A stretch of DNA of 11,727 bases, taken from NCBI GenBank assembly GCA_964413845.1, contig CAYPTJ010000015.1:1-11727 (forward strand). The letters run 5' to 3'. Under the pieces are notes generated by a model. The model worked only from the letters and a program-made list of their open reading frames with translations. It was not told the origin of the DNA and made no database searches. This document shows, in pieces, positions 5,998 through 10,072 of this stretch; position 1 is the first letter of the stretch, and every line of letters begins with the position of its first letter. The DNA is from CAYPTJ01 sp964413845 (GTDB lineage Bacteria; Patescibacteriota; WWE3; 9FT-COMBO-53-11). Position numbers and translations under genes: made by a program.

Positions 5998-6855
5998 ATG
6001 GGAGTAAGGATCGTCACTGATTCCGGTTGTGATCTGCCTCCAAAGCTTGGGGAGGAGATTAGAGATCTTGGAGTAAAGATCGTTCCTTTTTTCTTCCACT
6101 TTGGATTCGAATCCCACGAAGATAAGACGATGCCTATGGAAGAGTTCTTAGCCAGAGCGAAAGAAATCTGGCCAACAACCGCCGCTCCTTCAGATGGGGT
6201 TTTCGCTGAAGCTTTTCGTAAATACGTAGAAGCCGGCGATCAAGTAGTTTGCATCTCTGTTACCAGCAAGCACAGCTTCACTTACTCATCGGCGGTTTTG
6301 GCTAGCAAGGAATTTTCTCCGGGGCAGGTCGAAGTGGTAGACTCACTATCGCTTTCTTTAGGCCAGGGCATTTTAGTCCTCGCCGCTGCCCGTGCTGCAG
6401 ATGAAGGAAGAAGCCTTGAAGAAGTCGTCAAGGTCATTAAAGATCTACAAAAGCGCCTTCATCTCTTCGTCACTCTGGACACGGTAAAATACCTTGTTCT
6501 AGGGGGAAGGGCAAGCAGGTTAGAAGGTACCTTGGCTGGACTCCTGAGAATTAGGCCGCTTCTATCTGTGCGGGATGGGGAGTTAACAGTCCTCGAAAAG
6601 CCACGGGGGAGAGAAACCGCCAAAAGGCGGCTGATTGAGGTGGCAACTGAACACTTCCCCGCCGAAATGGTTGGGATCATTCATATCGTCTGTGAAGAGG
6701 AAGCCCAAGAGCTCGCTTGGAAAATCTCTTTACAAACTGGCTTTCCTAAGGAGAAGATCCTTCTTATCGAAACAGGGATGGCCCTGGCAACCCACGGGGG
6801 ACCGGGAGCCTTAGGAGTCGTGGTAGTTTCAAAAACCGCAACAGACCCGTTCTAA
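5998..6855 (+). CDS. DegV family fatty-acid-binding protein (FakB-like)
   Basis: DegV/FakB proteins hold a fatty acid and present it to a kinase (FakA) for phosphorylation and phospholipid synthesis. The full 285-residue length is typical. Landmarks: IVTDSGCDLP (5-14), the TAAPSDGVF segment (61-69) where the family has TSQPS, ISVTSKHSFTYSSAVLA (86-102), VVDSLSLSLGQGILVLAAAR (113-132), FVTLDTVKYLVLGGRAS (157-173), LLRIRPLLSVRDGEL (182-196) and the C-terminal ETGMALATHGGPGALG (258-273), whose His-Gly region lines the lipid head-group site. The canonical TSQPS is altered. Excellent SD (AAAGGAGGGAG). FakA is not seen here, so the partner is unknown. A terminator overlaps the stop codon. Confidence 0.92.
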   Translation: MGVRIVTDSGCDLPPKLGEEIRDLGVKIVPFFFHFGFESHEDKTMPMEEFLARAKEIWPTTAAPSDGVFAEAFRKYVEAGDQVVCISVTSKHSFTYSSAVLASKEFSPGQVEVVDSLSLSLGQGILVLAAARAADEGRSLEEVVKVIKDLQKRLHLFVTLDTVKYLVLGGRASRLEGTLAGLLRIRPLLSVRDGELTVLEKPRGRETAKRRLIEVATEHFPAEMVGIIHIVCEEEAQELAWKISLQTGFPKEKILLIETGMALATHGGPGALGVVVVSKTATDPF

Positions 6856-6876
6856 GACAGGACGGGTCTTTTCTTT
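6843..6876 (+). terminator. Rho-independent terminator overlapping the degV stop codon
   Basis: Stem AGACCCGT (6843-6850) / ACGGGTCT (6862-6869), followed by TTTTCTTTT. The degV TAA (6853-6855) lies in the loop, so the final codons form the left arm. Confidence 0.88.
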
Positions 6877-6896
6877 TGTCTTCTTAAAAAGGATTC

Positions 6897-7169
6897 TTAA
6901 GCTTCTCTTGTACCGTAAGGTTCTCTTGGTTTGGCTTCATTGACGACTATCTCGCGTCCTTGAAAATCCTTTCCGTTAAACATCTCAATCGCCTTTTCTG
7001 CTTCTTTCTCAGTGCTCATCTCTACAAAACCAAAGCCTTTTGAACGACCAGTACGACGATCAGTAATGACAACCGCACTTTCTACTTTGCCCGCTTGAGC
7101 GAATAACTCCGACAATTGGGCGTCGGTGACGTCGTAGCCAAGATTTCCAATAAAAAGTTTCTTATTCAA
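6897..7169 (-). CDS. RRM-domain RNA-binding protein
   Basis: A single 90-residue RNA-recognition motif: RNP-2 LFIGNL (residues 5-10), RNP-1 KGFGFVEM (44-51), and the beta-alpha-beta-beta-alpha-beta order ending REIVVNEAKPRE. Bacterial single-RRM proteins bind single-stranded RNA and in cyanobacteria are cold-induced. In CPR genomes they are common and may act as RNA chaperones (inference). The start is TTG 7169, the only start matching MNKKLFIGNL, with GAGGTGGTG about 8 bp upstream. A strong promoter lies at 7281-7253 with a leader of about 77 nt, so post-transcriptional autoregulation is possible. The gene converges on degV; no separate terminator is clear. Confidence 0.93.
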   Translation of the reverse strand: MNKKLFIGNLGYDVTDAQLSELFAQAGKVESAVVITDRRTGRSKGFGFVEMSTEKEAEKAIEMFNGKDFQGREIVVNEAKPREPYGTREA

Positions 7170-7252
7170 TTTATTTCACCACCTCTCGAAACGGGAGCTT
7201 CTTTGAAGGCTAACTAAGAGCCAAAAGAAAGCTACCGAACACTAACTTTTTG

Positions 7253-7281
7253 ATATTATTTGATATCAGCAAAAAAGTCAA
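7253..7281 (-). promoter_or_regulatory. Promoter of the RRM gene
   Basis: Minus-strand -35 TTGACT (7281-7276), 17-bp spacer, -10 TAATAT (7258-7253). TTGATAT occurs twice as a direct repeat across the -10/spacer on the plus strand, a possible regulator site. Confidence 0.7.
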
Positions 7282-7358
7282 CCAAATGAAACATACCACG
7301 CAGGTTGCACCCTCACCGCTCGGCCGTCCAATCTTAAGCACAGGGTTATTTTAGCAAA

Positions 7359-7377
7359 ATGGCAGGCCCGGGAGGAT
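7359..7377. repeat. 19-bp direct repeat of the tRNA-Trp 3' end (distal copy)
   Basis: ATGGCAGGCCCGGGAGGAT is identical to 7728-7746, where it forms the CCA end, acceptor 3' strand and part of the T-stem of tRNA-Trp. Here there is no tRNA. Such tRNA-end duplications are the usual attachment-site scar of integrating elements. Confidence 0.8.
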
Positions 7378-7399
7378 GGTTCGGCAAGCTCACCATTGC
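7374..7399 (-). repeat. Interspersed repeat, inverted relative to the copy at 7706-7731
   Basis: The reverse complement reads GCAATGGTGAGCTTGCCGAA and onwards, aligning with the GCAATCCTGAGCTTGTCGAA of 7706-7731 at most positions. It lies just downstream of the GIY-YIG gene, next to the 19-bp repeat. Confidence 0.65.
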
Positions 7400-7415
7400 G
7401 CCCAAGACCGGTCTA

Positions 7416-7435
7416 TCCTCAACAACCTCAGGATT
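7416..7435. repeat. Diverged repeat unit supplying the GIY-YIG stop codon
   Basis: ATCCTCAACAACCTCAGGAT is a quasi-palindrome related to the CCTGAGCTTGTCGAAGG unit. Read on the minus strand its ATCCTGAGG contains the TGA stop of the GIY-YIG gene. Confidence 0.45.
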
Positions 7436-7703
7436 TATTCTTGCTCAGTTCCCGAAGCTTTTCAATATTCCCACTGATTAAAGCCTTTTTCTTCTCTTTT
7501 GACCAACCCTTGATCTGCTTTTCCCGTTTTTCAGCTTCGTTTCTGGTGGGATATTCTTCGGTATAAAGGTGCTCTACCAAGCGGTATCGCTTAGTATGAG
7601 GACTACGGCCCACTTTGTGGTCAGCAACCCGCTCCCCCAATTTCCTAGTGACCCCGACATAGAAAAAGGCTCTATCACATAGAAGAATGTAGAGGTAATA
7701 CAT
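7428..7703 (-). CDS. Stand-alone GIY-YIG nuclease-domain protein (UPF0213/YhbQ-like)
   Basis: A 91-residue single GIY-YIG domain: YYLYILLC (GIY equivalent) with FYVGVT (YIG equivalent), the catalytic-type Arg in TRKLGERVADH, HTKRYRLVEHLY, and the Glu-containing NEAEKREKQIKGWSKEKKKALI. The GIY-YIG fold cuts nucleic acid with one metal ion. Small stand-alone members are abundant in CPR and related to UPF0213, of unclear role. ATG 7703 is preferred to TTG 7709; AGGA just upstream is part of an interspersed repeat, and the stop also lies in one. It directly follows tRNA-Trp on the same strand, where secE would usually be, and is bracketed by tRNA-end duplications. It is either a repair/processing nuclease or the remnant or engine of a cassette. 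Confidence 0.9.
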   Translation of the reverse strand: MYYLYILLCDRAFFYVGVTRKLGERVADHKVGRSPHTKRYRLVEHLYTEEYPTRNEAEKREKQIKGWSKEKKKALISGNIEKLRELSKNKS

Positions 7704-7705
7704 AA

Positions 7706-7731
7706 GCAATCCTGAGCTTGTCGAAGGATGG
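7706..7731 (+). repeat. Interspersed repeat CCTGAGCTTGTCGAAGG between GIY-YIG and tRNA-Trp
   Basis: A clear copy of the CCTTCGACAAGCTCAGG unit. On the minus strand it lies directly before the GIY-YIG gene and supplies AGGA about 6 bp ahead of ATG. An inverted partner is at 7374-7399. Confidence 0.8.
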
Positions 7732-7746
7732 CAGGCCCGGGAGGAT
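7728..7746. repeat. 19-bp direct repeat, copy within tRNA-Trp 3' end
   Basis: The parental copy of ATGGCAGGCCCGGGAGGAT; bases 7729-7746 are the CCA, acceptor 3' strand and T-stem of tRNA-Trp. See the distal copy at 7359-7377. Confidence 0.8.
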
Positions 7747-7803
7747 TCGAACCTCCGAATCCCGCTCTGGAGGCGGGCGGTTTACCACTAAGCCTACGGG
7801 CCC
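7729..7803 (-). tRNA. trnW: tRNA-Trp (anticodon CCA)
   Basis: The minus strand folds into a full cloverleaf. Acceptor GGGCCCG pairs with CGGGCCT (G-U at the end), the anticodon stem is CCCGC/GCGGG with loop CTCCAGA (anticodon CCA), and the T-arm is GGAGG-TTCGAAT-CCTCC. Discriminator G and encoded CCA follow. It is last in the minus-strand tRNA/rpmG unit, 18 bp after the rpmG stop. The D-stem is short (GG/CC). Confidence 0.95.
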
Positions 7804-7821
7804 ACAAATAGAGGTTAGAGC

Positions 7822-7983
7822 CTAGATTTTAGTCTCCGTATGTAAAGTGTGTTTACGACACTTTGGGCAGAACTTTTTCAACTCCAACTTTTCCTGCACG
7901 GCACGATTCTTCTTAGTCGTGTAGTTTATCCTGCCGCATTCGTTGCATTTTAACCTGATAAAGATTCTTGCTGCTTTTGCCAT
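7822..7983 (-). CDS. rpmG: 50S ribosomal protein L33
   Basis: A 53-residue protein, MAKAARIFIRLKCNECGRIN to HTETKI, with the L33 pattern and zinc-type cysteines C13-x2-C16 and C39-x2-C42 (KCNEC, FCPKC). L33 sits near the E-site of the large subunit. ATG begins only 4 bp after the encoded CCA of tRNA-Thr(GGU), leaving no room for a leader or Shine-Dalgarno. Processing of the tRNA 3' end would give an almost leaderless mRNA. Its place between tRNA-Thr and tRNA-Trp matches the common bacterial rpmG-trnW order. Confidence 0.95.
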   Translation of the reverse strand: MAKAARIFIRLKCNECGRINYTTKKNRAVQEKLELKKFCPKCRKHTLHTETKI

Positions 7984-7987
7984 CTGG

Positions 7988-8064
7988 TGGAGCCCGGTGG
8001 CGGATTTGAACCGCCGACCTCATTCTTACCAAGAATGCGCTCTTGCCAACTGAGCTAACCGGGC
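7988..8064 (-). tRNA. trnT: tRNA-Thr (anticodon GGU)
   Basis: Acceptor GCCCGGT/ACCGGGC, D-arm GCTCAGTTGGCAAGAGC, anticodon stem CATTC/GAATG with loop TTGGTAA (anticodon GGT), T-arm GGCGG-TTCAAAT-CCGCC. Discriminator U, encoded CCA and a second CCA follow. rpmG begins 4 bp after its CCA; upstream the spacer to tRNA-Tyr holds an interspersed repeat. Confidence 0.95.
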
Positions 8065-8083
8065 CCTTCGACTCCGCTCAGGG
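8064..8083 (+). repeat. Interspersed repeat CCCTTCGACTCCGCTCAGGG in the tRNA spacer
   Basis: A 20-bp quasi-palindromic unit abutting the 5' base of tRNA-Thr(GGU). The same family appears at 11301-11327 (CCCTGAGCAGAGTCGAACGG) and 742-807. It is transcribed within the tRNA precursor. Confidence 0.75.
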
Positions 8084-8112
8084 TAAACTGGTTTACACCG
8101 AACGAAGTGAGG

Positions 8113-8199
8113 TGGTGCTGGGGGAGGGATTCGAACCCCCGAAGCCCTAAAGGCGCCTGCTCTACAGGCAGGTGCAATTGTCCACTCTGCCACCCCAGC
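8113..8199 (-). tRNA. trnY: tRNA-Tyr (anticodon GUA)
   Basis: Acceptor GCTGGGG/CCCCAGC, anticodon stem CCTGC/GCAGG with loop CTGTAGA (anticodon GTA), a long class-II variable arm (CGCCTTTAGGGCTTC), T-loop TTCGAAT, discriminator A and encoded CCA. 87 nt with CCA; the long variable arm agrees with bacterial tRNA-Tyr. Confidence 0.95.
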
Positions 8200-8207
8200 T
8201 TGCTGCC

Positions 8208-8280
8208 CCACTTCGCCAAGCCTGCCTGCCGGCGAGGCAGGGCTTCGAGGGGCATCCTTCCGAAGCTTTAGCGAAGGAGG
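8208..8280 (-). repeat. Two palindromic interspersed repeats in the Thr-Tyr tRNA spacer
   Basis: First, a GC-rich hairpin AAGCCTGCCT/AGGCAGGGCTT (8218-8245). Second, CCTTCCGAAGCTTTAGCGAAGG (8256-8277), whose core CGCTAAAGCTTCG recurs at 11349-11361 in the rplJ leader. Both would be part of the tRNA precursor and removed by processing. Confidence 0.7.
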
Positions 8281-8281
8281 A

Positions 8282-8356
8282 TGGAGCCGAGGAGAGGATT
8301 TGAACCTCCAACCTTGGCTTTACAAAAGCCCTGCTCCGCCGTTGAGCTACCTCGGC
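8282..8356 (-). tRNA. trnT: tRNA-Thr (anticodon UGU)
   Basis: Acceptor GCCGAGG/CCTCGGC, D-arm GCTCAACGGCGGAGC, anticodon loop TTTGTAA (anticodon TGT) with one G-A mismatch at the top of the anticodon stem, T-arm GGAGG-TTCAAAT-CCTCT, discriminator U and encoded CCA. It is the first gene of the tRNA unit and lies just after its promoter. Confidence 0.93.
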
Positions 8357-8369
8357 ACCGGTCCATCCA

Positions 8370-8398
8370 ATTCTAACAGGAAAAGGAGCTCTTGTTAA
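8370..8398 (-). promoter_or_regulatory. Promoter of the tRNA/rpmG transcription unit
   Basis: Minus-strand -35 TTAACA (8398-8393), 17-bp spacer, -10 TAGAAT (8375-8370), about 14 bp before tRNA-Thr(UGU). The same -10 is used by rpmB. Confidence 0.75.
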
Positions 8399-8408
8399 GA
8401 GATGTGAC

Positions 8409-8438
8409 AAAAACTCCGGAAAGTTACCCGGAGTTTTT
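8409..8438 (-). terminator. Terminator of the 6S-like RNA (bidirectional)
   Basis: Eleven-bp stem AAAAACTCCGG (8409-8419) / CCGGAGTTTTT (8428-8438), 8-nt loop, followed by T-runs on both strands. On the minus strand it ends the structured RNA just before the tRNA promoter. Confidence 0.9.
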
Positions 8439-8596
8439 GACAAGCCCGCCTAGCCGATGTTTACGATGAGCCGATCCCACACAAAATCAAGGTGGGTCCC
8501 CGCAGTCCCCCACCACAGTGAGAGACTCTGTAAGGGTCCCTGCTAAGCAGGTTTGAGGAGTCGCTCATAGAAACTTAAACGTACCAGGCAGGCTAG
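8439..8596 (-). ncRNA. ssrS: Structured non-coding RNA, candidate 6S RNA
   Basis: About 158 nt with no reading frame, an extended -10 promoter and a rho-independent terminator. Its ends pair in a long closing stem: GACTAGCCTGCCTGG at the 5' end with the 3' GGCTAGGCGGGCTTGTC, roughly 15 pairs with one mismatch and G-U pairs. Further inside GTTTA pairs with TAAAC and ATGAGC with GCTCAT. Local hairpins CCTGC-TTA-GCAGG and GGTGGG/CCCACC occupy the interior. A long irregular rod with an open middle is the 6S RNA plan, where the bubble mimics a promoter and traps sigma-70 holoenzyme. I see no SRP GGAAGGAAGCAGCC apex, no RNase P core and no tmRNA tag. The RNA is well supported; the 6S name is an inference. 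Confidence 0.6.
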
Positions 8597-8600
8597 TCCT

Positions 8601-8609
8601 ATTATACCA
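8601..8609 (-). promoter_or_regulatory. Extended -10 promoter of the 6S-like RNA
   Basis: Minus-strand TGGTATAAT (8609-8601): perfect -10 TATAAT with a TGn extension. No clear -35 is present 17 bp upstream. It overlaps the very end of the M50 protease gene. Confidence 0.75.
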
Positions 8610-8613
8610 AAAA

Positions 8614-9210
8614 TTAGAGGACTCCTAAAAACAGGAAAGCGGAGATCAAAACAAGGATAAACCAAACTCTTTTATCCCAGGCGAATACCTTCGCCCCATC
8701 CCAAAGACCAAAGGGGATCAGATTAAAAAGGGCAAACCAAGCATTGATACCGTAGCTTAAAGCGATAAGATCAATCCCCACAGGCGGAAAAGTCAAACTC
8801 ACTCCCGCCCGATGAAGGGCACTAAATAAAAAGGCAAGGATGATATTCACCACCGGTCCTGCTGCAGCCACTTTACCAAAGGTGTCAATTCTAGTGATTC
8901 CTGAAATTACAACCGCCCCCGGGATGATAAAGACAAAACCCAAAAAAGAGGTGGCAAGTGCCAACAGCAAAAGAAGGTCATCGGCACGAAATTCCGCAAA
9001 AAGCCCAAAGCGCTGGGCCAAAAACTTATGCCCCAAAACCTCATGGGCAAGAAGGGAAATCCCTACCGTTAGAGCATAAATCACAAAAACGCGGACCATC
9101 AAAGGGAGGATAAAAGTTGTTCCGCCCAGCTGCGCAATCGCCACCGCCAGAGAAATCACCACCCAAGCTTTAAGAAGATCTCGTTTTTCGATTTCTGAGA
9201 AGCGCATCAT
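8614..9210 (-). CDS. Site-2-protease-like M50 metallopeptidase, integral membrane
   Basis: A 198-residue multi-span membrane protein, with hydrophobic segments near 14-36, 40-56, 78-105, 113-134, 145-165 and 181-197. The zinc site is visible: HEVLGH (56-61, HExxH-like with E57) and NLIPFGLWDG (163-172), the NxxPxxxxDG motif whose Asp is the third ligand. AAGPVVN (115-121) is the family's conserved loop. No PDZ domain is present, so it belongs to the short S2P group, cutting membrane-embedded substrates such as anti-sigma factors; the substrate is unknown. Start ATGATG at 9210 has no Shine-Dalgarno. The 6S-like RNA promoter overlaps its stop codon. Upstream is repeat-rich spacer shared with divergent rpmB. 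Confidence 0.9.
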   Translation of the reverse strand: MMRFSEIEKRDLLKAWVVISLAVAIAQLGGTTFILPLMVRVFVIYALTVGISLLAHEVLGHKFLAQRFGLFAEFRADDLLLLLALATSFLGFVFIIPGAVVISGITRIDTFGKVAAAGPVVNIILAFLFSALHRAGVSLTFPPVGIDLIALSYGINAWFALFNLIPFGLWDGAKVFAWDKRVWFILVLISAFLFLGVL

Positions 9211-9212
9211 AA

Positions 9213-9260
9213 GTTAACAGCACACAGTTGACAGTACAGTCCTCGCTTCGCTCGAACTCG
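9213..9260. repeat. Dispersed repeats GTTAACAG-CAGTTGACAG and ACAGTCCTCGCTTCGCTCG
   Basis: Short AGTTAACAG/AGTTGACAG units run into an inverted copy of the 1782-1807 repeat. Related ACTGTCGACTGTAAACTGTG units are at 9408-9432, and TTGACAGTTAACAG recurs at 11422-11435 over a promoter. Confidence 0.55.
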
Positions 9261-9289
9261 TTTTCTTCGAAAATAAACAGCCATTCGGT

Positions 9290-9318
9290 TTGATAAGATA
9301 AACCCCTTCTGTTAGAAT
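9290..9318 (+). promoter_or_regulatory. Promoter of rpmB
   Basis: -35 TTGATA (9290-9295), 17-bp spacer, -10 TAGAAT (9313-9318). Start near 9325 predicts a leader of about 120 nt. Confidence 0.7.
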
Positions 9319-9333
9319 AACAAAGTTCCAACC

Positions 9334-9402
9334 AATTTCGCAGAGCGATAATTGGACGCGATCAAAGAAGATCGCTAGCAATTTCGCTATCGCTCAATTG
9401 TG
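9334..9402 (+). promoter_or_regulatory. Structured leader of rpmB with three hairpins
   Basis: Consecutive stems: CCAATT/AATTGG (from 9334), GCGATC-AAAGAA-GATCGC (9358-9375, perfect) and CAATT/AATTG (to about 9402). The first and third share CAATTTCGC and GCGATA/ATCGC parts, so they may swap partners. A regulatory role is inferred; the arms could also be interspersed repeats. Confidence 0.4.
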
Positions 9403-9445
9403 AACTACAAACTGTCGACTGTAAACTGTGAACTAAAAATTAATT

Positions 9446-9628
9446 ATGGCTCAAATCTGTTACCTCTGTCACAAAGGAGTTTTGTCCGGCCGCTGGGTCT
9501 CCCACTCCAAAAAGAGCGGTAAACGCCGTTTTAAGCCAAACCTTCACACCATTCAGATCAAAACCAACGGGATAAAGAAGGTGAGAATCTGCTCCTCTTG
9601 CCTCAAGCGGACAAAGAAACCGGAGTAA
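9446..9628 (+). CDS. rpmB: 50S ribosomal protein L28, zinc-ribbon form
   Basis: A 60-residue protein: MAQICYLCHKGVLSGRWVSHS, then RRFKPNLHTIQIKTNG and RICSSCLKR, matching L28 (family core FkPNLq). C5-x2-C8 and C49-x2-C52 make a zinc ribbon, the C+ paralogue type. L28 binds 23S rRNA near the E-site. No Shine-Dalgarno precedes ATG (AAAAATTAATT), as for rplJ and the protease, so initiation may rely on an unstructured A/U leader. It is divergent from the M50 gene and followed by decamer repeats bordering the four-helix gene. Confidence 0.95.
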   Translation: MAQICYLCHKGVLSGRWVSHSKKSGKRRFKPNLHTIQIKTNGIKKVRICSSCLKRTKKPE

Positions 9629-9681
9629 CTTAAGAGTAGCTTAGGTGACTTGGGAAACTTAGGTTACTTAGGAGACCTAGA
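9629..9681 (+). repeat. Tandem ACTTAGGNN repeats, left border of the four-helix gene
   Basis: About five imperfect 9-10-bp units (AGCTTAGGTG, ACTTGGGAA, ACTTAGGTT, ACTTAGGAG, ACCTAG) run from the rpmB stop into the stop codon of the four-helix gene. An inverted set lies at 10029-10072. Confidence 0.75.
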
Positions 9682-10030
9682 ATTCCAGTGACTTAATGAG
9701 CCCGTAGGTTAACGAACCAACGTTGCTTCGCAATTCTTCGAGGCGCTGATAATCCTCCTCCGTTAAGAAGCTTAAATCTTTCGCTAACTCCAAGTAAACC
9801 TCAACCTCGGCTAGCGATCCCCTTGCAACACTAACAAACTGACGAAATTCCTTTTTGGAACTTCGAGCCTGTCCTTCCACCAGATTAGCCAAAACAGAAA
9901 CAACGGCGCGCTTTAGCTGCAGAGTTAACCCAAACTGCTCAGCCTTCGGGAATTTTTCTGTTACGCGATACACCTCGAGAACAAGTTCATATGCCCTCCG
10001 AATTGCCTTTAGGCGTTTATAACTCTTCAT
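9677..10030 (-). CDS. Four-helix-bundle protein (S23 / 23S rRNA-IVS-encoded family)
   Basis: A 117-residue helical protein with the family pattern: RRAYELVLEVYRVTEKFPKAEQFGLTLQLKRAVVSVLANLVEGQARSS. Then come KEFRQFVSVARGSLAEVEVYLELAKDL, FLTEEDYQRLEELRSNVGSLTYGLIKSL, i.e. four amphipathic helices. Members were first seen as proteins coded in intervening sequences of 23S rRNA genes and are related in fold to Avd of diversity-generating retroelements; they form pentamers and bind nucleic acid. The function of stand-alone copies is unknown. ATG is at 10030 with the repeat sequence AGGTC directly before it; the TAG stop also lies in a repeat. It separates rpmB from rplL. No reverse transcriptase or variable repeat is nearby, so a DGR role here is unlikely. 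Confidence 0.9.
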   Translation of the reverse strand: MKSYKRLKAIRRAYELVLEVYRVTEKFPKAEQFGLTLQLKRAVVSVLANLVEGQARSSKKEFRQFVSVARGSLAEVEVYLELAKDLSFLTEEDYQRLEELRSNVGSLTYGLIKSLEF

Positions 10031-10072
10031 GACCTAAGTGGCCCAAGCAGCCTAAGTAACCCAAGTAACTTA
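10029..10072 (-). repeat. Tandem ACTTAGGNN repeats, right border (inverted)
   Basis: On the minus strand: AAGTTACTTGGGTTACTTAGG, then CTGCTTGGGCC and ACTTAGGTC, ending at the ATG of the four-helix gene and starting at the rplL stop. These are the same units as 9629-9681 in opposite orientation, giving terminal-inverted-repeat-like borders. Confidence 0.75.

Larger units (their letters stand above)
7359..7746 (-). mobile_element. Candidate minimal cassette: GIY-YIG gene between tRNA-end duplications
   Basis: The 19-bp repeats at 7359-7377 and 7728-7746 enclose one GIY-YIG reading frame. Inside them lie inverted repeat units (7374-7399 against 7706-7731). No recombinase is present, so it would be non-autonomous or depend on the GIY-YIG nuclease itself. 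Being a mobile element is an inference from its boundaries. Confidence 0.35.

Noticed and set aside
8026..8443. Three minus-strand frames across the tRNA cluster
   Set aside because: They translate tRNA genes and spacer repeats and cannot be proteins.
8439..8596. SRP RNA, RNase P RNA or tmRNA identity for the structured RNA
   Set aside because: No GGAAGGAAGCAGCC apex, no RNase P core, too short for RNase P, and no TTCGAAT acceptor end or tag frame.
9677..10030. Avd of a diversity-generating retroelement
   Set aside because: No reverse transcriptase, template repeat or variable repeat is seen nearby; only the fold family is shared.
9629..10072. CRISPR array from the regular ACTTAGG units
   Set aside because: Units are 9-10 bp, contiguous without unique spacers, and there are no cas genes.
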